From contig JAJEKV010000008.1 in the NCBI GenBank assembly GCA_021234155.1, forward strand, positions 14,507,410 through 14,571,409: a stretch of 64,000 bases of DNA, given 5' to 3'. The DNA comes from Isoetes taiwanensis (lineage: Eukaryota > Streptophyta > Lycopodiopsida > Isoetales > Isoetaceae). The position numbers were made by a program, and so were the translations under genes. A model generated the notes under the pieces. It ran no database searches and was not told where the DNA came from. It saw only the letters and a list, made by a program, of their open reading frames with translations. Shown one piece after another: positions 57,780 to 64,000 of this stretch; positions within the stretch are counted from its first letter, which is position 1; every line of letters starts with the position of its first letter.

Positions 57780-59350
57780 TTATTTGACAATTGAGTTCCT
57801 GCAGGTTTTGTGGTTATGTCGTGTATATTGGCCACATTTTGAGCATCTAAATGGATGTAATTCTCTGAAACGATTTTCTGTACGAATTCGCTTTTCCTTT
57901 GGCCTTTCTGGTGGTTTGCGTGTTGCCGAAGGCTTCATATCCACTTCCTCCTCTTCTAACACATCTTCAAAGGGAAAAATGGCACCCTCATAAGCATCAC
58001 ACCATGGGTTTAGAGAATAAATTGGGTTACCAAACTCTTTTGGTTTTTTCTTCAACTATAAGATTGCTTCTATTGGATGGACATATGAAATTCGGCTATG
58101 CTGCCAAGAACAGTAAGTGTGTGTCTAGTTTTCTAAATCCATAACTCGTCTATACTCTGGTGTGATCACTTCAAACACAATGCCATTTGATGGTGGCAAA
58201 ATTCTATACTGCCTGGCATGATTCACTGCTTCAGCTATGTGCTTCTCTTCTTCATGCACCAACCTGAGAAAAGCATTTTGTCCTGCATTATCCCATTCTC
58301 GTCTAGCTTCATTCCCCCGTATGTGAAACTTGTCCATTAATGCATGCCTAATATCTATAAGCATTGCAATGACGGGTTTTTCTTTTGCATCAAATAGAAG
58401 CTTCAGTGATTCTGCTATGTTTGATGTGAGGTGGCCAAAACATTGACCAGGAAAGTATGCGGTAGCCCATGTACTAGATGGTGCATTTCTTTTTCAAGTT
58501 GCTTCAAGATGCCACATGCAATAGGCATTTGCATTGTTAGGAAAAATAACAAATAAGTGCCTCCTGCAATCCCTTATTCTATCTGATACAAATGTAAGAC
58601 TAGGACGTACCTCTAGATAGTCTCTTAAGTGCATCAAAAACCAAGTCTAGTTCTCTATATCGTCGTTATCGATAACTCCAAATGCGACAGGATAAAGACC
58701 TCATGTAGCATTAATTCCTATAGCACAAATGAAATGGCCAAGGTATTTACCTATCAAGAAAGTGACATCCAATCCCAAAAATGATCTGCAACTCAAAAAC
58801 CCAGTTAGACATGCATCATAAGCAATAAACACTCTATAAAAACATCCATCAATCGCTTCAACAATAATTTTACTTCGTGGACTAGTTTCTAATAATTTCT
58901 TACAAATTGCAAGAAGCTTTCTGTATGTTCTCTTGTGATCTCCATTAATTATGTTTTTTGCTCTCTCTTTTGCCCTGTACGCCATATTGTATGAAACAGT
59001 TACACTAGGTCCTCTTCGAGAATCATCTATTAAATTTGCTGACTTGTAATGTGGATGCTCCATCAACTTCTCATAATATCTTCCTTGTTGCCCAATTGCT
59101 GAACACCACTACAGGCATGCTCTCCTACAGCTCGAATCTCACATCTCGATCAACCAATTCAAAGAAGAATATAAATGCTATGAACAATCTTCTTGTCATT
59201 GGCCAGGTTTAGTCCACTTATATCATCATTGAAAGGCAGTATCCATCTTACATGTTCAAGAAAAGATCGAGGATTTGCAGGAAGAAAAACAATTGTTACA
59301 AAAGAGGAAAGAGTTGTTAGTGCATAAAAAGGAGCAACCATTAGATTGCT
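57780..59350 (-). pseudogene. MULE (MuDR-type) transposase relic
   Basis: Reading down from 59066: VTVSYNMAYRAKERAKNIING, then YRVFIAYDACLTGFLSCRSFLGLDVTFLIGKYLGHFICAIGINAT, the MULE catalytic start (LDGTFLKGKY in the family, first Asp kept). GLYPVAFGVIDNDDIENW, LTFVSDRIRD with the second Asp region, and HLTSNIAESLKLLFDAKEKPV follow. The SWIM-type segment after VMDLEN has lost its Cys pattern (SYVHPIEAI where PCVHAIAAI is usual). FRCSKCGQYTRHNHKTCRN is the C-terminal zinc knuckle with x5 in place of x4 before His. A few stops interrupt one shared frame. The relic lies antisense in the presumed symplekin intron. Confidence 0.85.
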
Positions 59351-59359
59351 CATATGCTT

Positions 59360-60149
59360 GTTTGCAATCCATTGTGATCAAGATATCTATTTATCGCATG
59401 AGGTACAATGTGCTATGGGACAAAGCAAATTCTTTTCTTATCAGGTTGAGATTTGCAGAGCCAGAGTTATTGATCACTATTATAAGCTATGCATTTAGCT
59501 GAAGTCAATTGTGAAAACACTTTGTAAAGCACCATGCATACTAAATGTTATCAGGCTGCAGGCATAAATGTATCGCACTTAATCTTTTCAAGATGACCCA
59601 AAAAAAAAAAAAAGGGTCCATCTCATCATATAAATCTTCTTTTGCGGCTAGTTGGAGGCAATTTAAGATTAAAGACCTTGCAAATGACAACCTACTAATC
59701 ATCTAGTCTTTTGCACTAGCTTTTTCTAAAGCATGGTACACATAGGCATGCATTTTAACCCTTAAAATAGAATAGATAGATAGCTAGATAGATAGTACCT
59801 CTTACAAATATCTGCATATTCAACATTTGATTTGTTACTTTTGATGGTTTAGGGTTTAGATACTTAGATTTTGTCTGGTTTCATGCTAATCAATTGCTTT
59901 ATAGTACGATTCACCTGCGTTAATTTGTTCAGATTTTTTTTGCTTTAGTCTTGCTATGAAGTTTAGATAGTCTTTTCGAGGAGCATGCATTTGTGTTCCC
60001 GCTCTCATATTTTCCTTTTTTATTTGTATTTACTTGAGATTATGTATTCAACCCTTTTTTAATTTATGGGTTGCTAAGTTTTGTCAGCATTTTCTTTTCA
60101 GATACTATGTTGAGGAAAGCTTGACACTTCCGCTGCACCTAAGGTAATA
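59360..60149. other. Intronic spacer with a GATA microsatellite
   Basis: A TAGATAGATAGCTAGATAGA run lies at about 59770-59798, and an A-run at about 59600-59614. No coding. Confidence 0.5.
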
Positions 60150-62376
60150 TATTCAGGAAGCACAAGTTTTGTCTTCATTCTAACTGGACCCCACCATTCG
60201 CCCGGAGGCCGTCCGTCAATACCGCTCCTTCCTCAAGACCAAGAAAGCTGTGTACCTTTATGAGCACCAAAGAATGATGTTTGGTCTACTAGACCGCCAC
60301 CCTAGGACCTTCTCGGAGAAAGGTCTTGAGTAAGCTTCGCATGCACCCACGTGAAATATTACCCGGAGGAACAATGGGTGAGATACTTGCAAAGAAATGA
60401 TGACCCAATGGGAAGCCAGGGCACCAAGTACCTCCCAGATGTGCCTAGTAATCGGGTCATTATCCGGGGATGTCATAATGGGCCTAGCAACGCCGCCTAA
60501 CCGGAAGGCGTTAGATTTGGATGGTATCTTGCAGAGCTTCTCAAGTGGGCCGGCCCCAATGGTGCGGTTCTCACGGCACTCTTCAACGGGGCATTGCAAG
60601 AAGGCTTTTATAGCTGACGGACTACCCGAGAGTTGTGCCCATATACAAAGCGGGGGACCCCAATAATTGACCAACTATCGTTACCATTATGGTCGATTCT
60701 CGTCTTTGCCAAGTTGCTTTGGGGATTCTTCAAAATAATCCGGACACTTTGGGTGAGAGGATGAGAAGTCGCGGGCTCTAAAGCGGTGCTACGCCCCAGG
60801 CATTCTACTATTGACCATATCTTCACTCTGCGAACACTCATAGAGGATAGCCGGAATCAACGCTTTAAATACATGCTGTTGCTTTGTGGATTTCGCAAAG
60901 GCTTTTGACATGCTGCCTCGGGATAAGTTGTGGGGACGTGATTGAGACGCCTAGGGACCCCGCCGACTTCGCGAATGCTATATATACGGAACTATCACGA
61001 GGCTTGCTCCGGTCGTCTCACACCGCCGGGGAGTTAGTAGCATTGGGGTGCGCCCGTGGCTGCCCTCTATCCCCGGCGGCTCTTCGTTTGTACATTGACC
61101 CCTAGAAGAATGGCTAGCCGAAAGGGGGAGGCGCCAGTTGATGCACCACATAATCCGCAACTCATATATGCCGATGATGTTGACCTCGCCGCATATACCC
61201 TGCAGGACATGCAACGCCACTGGATGCTTTGGACACTTTCTCGCCAATTCACCGACATGAGAGTTAACTTGGCCAAGACAAGGGTGTCTGGCGGGTTCCA
61301 TCATCCCGCACTCCACTTCCCTCATTCACTTACCTGGGGACAGGTAGTGGAGGTGGCTCGCCTTATAAGTATTTGGGCATTGAGTTTTCTACTACCACAC
61401 ACGGGATGCATCCATCGTGTTACGGGTCACTGCAGTCTGGAAAGCCCTCAGATGCAATGCAAAACAACAAATCACAAGGCGAGCCAGATGCATGGAGTCA
61501 CCGCACACTTGTTCGGGGCCTTGGTTGAACCGGTCCTCCTCTATGGGCCGAAGTGTGGGGCCGGTGATATCCCTCACCACTTGGAACGATCTAGAGCAGT
61601 ATGTAAGGCCTTCTTGGCCCGGGCACCGGGAGTGAAGTCCACGGTCCCATATCGATCTTGCTCCAGAGACAGGGCTTCCTTCCATTACAGAGGGTCGCTA
61701 TTTGGAACGCCACATTATTTACTTCCGAGGAAGGTGGTGGCTATGGATGAAGCCCGCTGCCCAACCTTGCTTTTGGCAAAGGGCGATGGGCCCGCTAGCC
61801 GACTCAAAGCCGGCTGGAAAGACAAGCAAGCCCGGTGGTTCTCGCTATGGAATGTGCAGCACACGTGATGTGGACCGGTGCATACACCGAAGGAACGCTG
61901 CCTTGAAGCAAGATTTTTGATGTTTGCTTCATGGCCAAGCTTTGGGATGCAGAGGCCCCTGTCACATGTCAAGATGGCAAATTATCGACAAAGAGGTTAA
62001 TCCCATGCTCACGAGGGGCCCACACCACTACCGCGCACCCATCTACCCATGAAAAAGCAGAGTGATTGCTTCTATTCAAGACAGTGCACACCACCTCCGC
62101 ATTGAGACATGGAGATGGATTCGAGCCGCGTGGAGGACAGAGTCGCGTCGTCTTTGCCACCGTGGCCATTGAGGATGAAAGTCACGCCTCCGTGCTCAGA
62201 CGGCTGCATCAAAGATATCCGGGCTCGGTATGCTCGGTTAGTTGTGCCCTTCGGGGCGGGGGTTTTTTAATCCTGGTAGTAATACGCCTGCTGCTCTCTC
62301 TTTGTACTTGGGTCCCATAGGCCAGTTGGTCTCCGTGGACGATAAAATCATATTCTATTCTATTCTATTCTATTCT
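60150..62376 (+). mobile_element. Tailed LINE, best-preserved copy, GC-rich
   Basis: Coding is decayed but in order: LDPTIRPEAVRQYRSFLKTKKAVYLY (about 60186), STIDHIFTLRTLIEDSRNQRFKY then CFVDFAKAFDMLPRDKLWG (RT, about 60790-60930), LGCARGCPLSPAALRLYID (about 61044-61103), LIYADDVDLAAYT with the YADD box (about 61160-61200), MRVNLAKTRV, and RLKAGWKDKQARWFSLWNVQ (about 61800). The 3' UTR (GGGTCCCATAGGCCAGTTGG) and a (TATTC)5 tail close it at 62376. The 5' end is truncated, with no endonuclease. It is markedly more GC-rich than its surroundings. The clade is uncertain (RTE-like or a related group with microsatellite tails). Confidence 0.87.
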
Positions 62377-62597
62377 ATACATCTATATAAGATGAAATTT
62401 ATTCTATTCTTTGATTGCTCGGGTTCCTCCTCCATTTGTTCATGCATGTTTTGTTACTTGTCTTTTGGTCCAATCTAATGCAAAACAAAAGAAATAGAAA
62501 CAAATCAAGTACATATAACAGTTTTAGAATATATCTTCATGATTTCATTAGACGATTTCAAAATTGCCCCATGCTTGTGGAAAACATAATCTTATCC

Positions 62598-63105
62598 TTC
62601 TGTTTTGTTTTGTTCATGTGCCTAGAGATGAAAGTTTTGTTAATTTGCTTGACGCCAATTGAAAAATAGAGATATGACTTAAAGTCACATGGAATAATGC
62701 CATAAGACGCAGGTTAATTCAAGCTCTTTTCAAGTACAATATGCATCGAAGCATCTTTCTAAAAGGATATTATTTGTATCTATGTGTTTGTAGTAGCTGA
62801 GAAAAATATGTGTCCCGGAAGCAACCAACTGCAAGTTTGACTTCCAGTGTGTTATTAGAGGACATAAAAATATCCTTCTTTTTTGTTTGTTCATGCAGCT
62901 AAAGATGAAAGTTTTGCAAATTTGCTTGACAATTGAGAAGCACGTCGAATAATGCCATAAGCTACAGGTTAGTTCAAGCTCTTTATAAATACAATATTCA
63001 TAGAAGAATCTTTATAAAAGAATATTATGTGTATTAAGTTATGTGTAGCTGCAAAATATGTGTCCTGTAAGCAACAAATTGCAAGGCCAAGTTCTAACCT
63101 GTTAT
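62598..63105. repeat. Imperfect direct duplication, about 280-bp period
   Basis: 62598-62855 and 62876-63105 share GATGAAAGTTTTG.(A/T)AATTTGC, AATAATGCCATAAG, CAGGTTA(A/G)TTCAAGCTCTT and AAATATGTGTCC in the same order. Non-coding, within the presumed intron. Confidence 0.8.
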
Positions 63106-63413
63106 AATTGTGTGTGTTTCACAAAAATAAGCTACTGAATGTGATATCTATATGTTGCTTTCTCATTATGGTCTATAAACTAATGCTATATTTTAGCAAA
63201 ATAAAAAAGCTCGGCATCTAATTTATATGTTGTTTGTCTCCTACATGTCAGGGTTCATTCCCCTGGGCCCTATGAGCGCAATTATCACCATAGATTAGCT
63301 GTTTTAAAGTATACACACTTGACAACAATTCTGTTATTGACTTTTGATATGTTTTCTTAAGAACTAATAATGTAGAATAAAGCACTAATAATTACGGAAT
63401 AGAATATAATCAC
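63106..63413. other. Spacer before the second L1 fragment
   Basis: AT-rich. No coding or structural feature recognised. Confidence 0.4.
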
Positions 63414-64000
63414 ATGGTGAACTGGGATACTATAGTGAGGAAAAAGAAAGAAGGGGGCCTCAATTGTAAGGATCTCCATAACCAAGCTCAAGCCCTTGCT
63501 AGTAAATTTATTTGGAAAGCTCTTATAGGATCATCTAATGCTGCCTCTCTTTTTATTAATTATTGGATAAATGCTAGCAAGCCTGCTGGCCATCCTTCTA
63601 TATCTCACGTGCTTCCAAATTCAGCCTTCTGCGAGCTCAAACCTGCTGCAAATGTCTCTCCATTGATGAGGAACCTTATTAAAGCTTGGAACAATATTTA
63701 TCCTGCCTTTTCTTATCCCAATGTGCCTGATATTCATTTAAACATGCCAATTTTCTGTGCCCCTATCTTTAAGGATCATCTTAACTATGTGTTGGCAAGC
63801 AAGCACCCTCAAATCTATAAAAAATGATCTTATGCTCTATATTCCATTGGAGACCTTTGGAACATGGACAGATGGATTACCTTGTCTTCTCTAAAAAAGA
63901 GAATTAAAGGCACTGTTTCTGACAAAAAAATCTTTTGTCATTTAAAGCAGGTGGTTGGCAAGTCTAGGCCATCTCCTTCTACTAATTCAGCTCTTGACTA
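63414..64000 (+). pseudogene. L1-type LINE ORF2 fragment (runs off the window)
   Basis: The frame 63414-63827 reads MVNWDTIVRKKKEGGLNCKDL...KFIWKALIGSSNAASLFINYWIN...GHPSISHVLPNSAFCELKP...SPLMRNLIKAWN. This is collinear with INWKFVIRNKCLGDLGCKNL...GHPSIAHQLPSSAFYDIKP...SPLMRNLIIAWN of the minus-strand L1. A stop at 63825 is followed, in the same style, by GDLWNMDRWITLSSLKKRIKG. It is a separate member of the same family in opposite orientation. Confidence 0.88.

Overview
This is nuclear DNA of a land plant. Every recognisable host gene is a plant gene with spliced exons, the AT-rich spacers are full of retroelements, and two elements use the initiator-Met-tRNA primer site typical of plant LTR retrotransposons. 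The LINE load, a likely intron of more than 9.8 kb, and the protein divergence suggest a non-flowering plant such as a fern, but the sequence alone does not prove this.

Host genes. The window opens with the last exons of an MSI1-type WD40 histone-binding protein (+, 40-436). A two-exon secreted Ole e 1-like protein follows (-, 1151-1614). The large gene at 38102-42398 (-) encodes an RE/RD-rich protein that I assign to the plant ZC3H13/Flacc-like (HIZ2-type) family of m6A-writer accessory proteins. A divergent pair lies at 49993-54195: a 154-residue two-exon membrane protein (-) and the first eight exons of symplekin (+), with a tRNA-Arg(UCU) gene between them. Symplekin breaks off at a good splice donor. 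The 9.8 kb that follows holds transposon relics and no further recognisable exon, so it is read as one very large intron running out of the window.

Mobile DNA. 12155-15332 is a 3.2-kb copia derivative with intact 200-bp LTRs and a perfect 5-bp target duplication but a scrambled interior. 16976-20143 is a 3.2-kb gypsy derivative, also with LTRs and a perfect 5-bp duplication, that keeps gag and only the C-terminal end of pol. 20281-22740 is a broken autonomous-type gypsy with a deletion in its RT. A LINE family with a TTCTA/TATTC microsatellite tail appears at least five times, some copies being only the 3' tail. An L1-type LINE (DUF4283-like ORF1, APE endonuclease, RT) fills 28.1-35.5 kb on the minus strand, and a sister copy starts at 63.4 kb on the plus strand. 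A MULE transposase relic lies at 57.8-59.3 kb.

Most unusual. At 24181-24981 one frame with four internal stops encodes an AT-hook, a long Lys/Glu-rich coil and an HUH-endonuclease-like core (His-Leu-His, then a Tyr-containing GMxxY motif). This looks like a Replitron-type Y1-HUH transposase relic, and it is split by one of the tailed LINEs. Directly downstream is a three-exon fragment of a peroxisomal acyl-CoA oxidase (ACX1-type) gene that stops after exon 3. Whether the HUH element captured that fragment is the main open question here.
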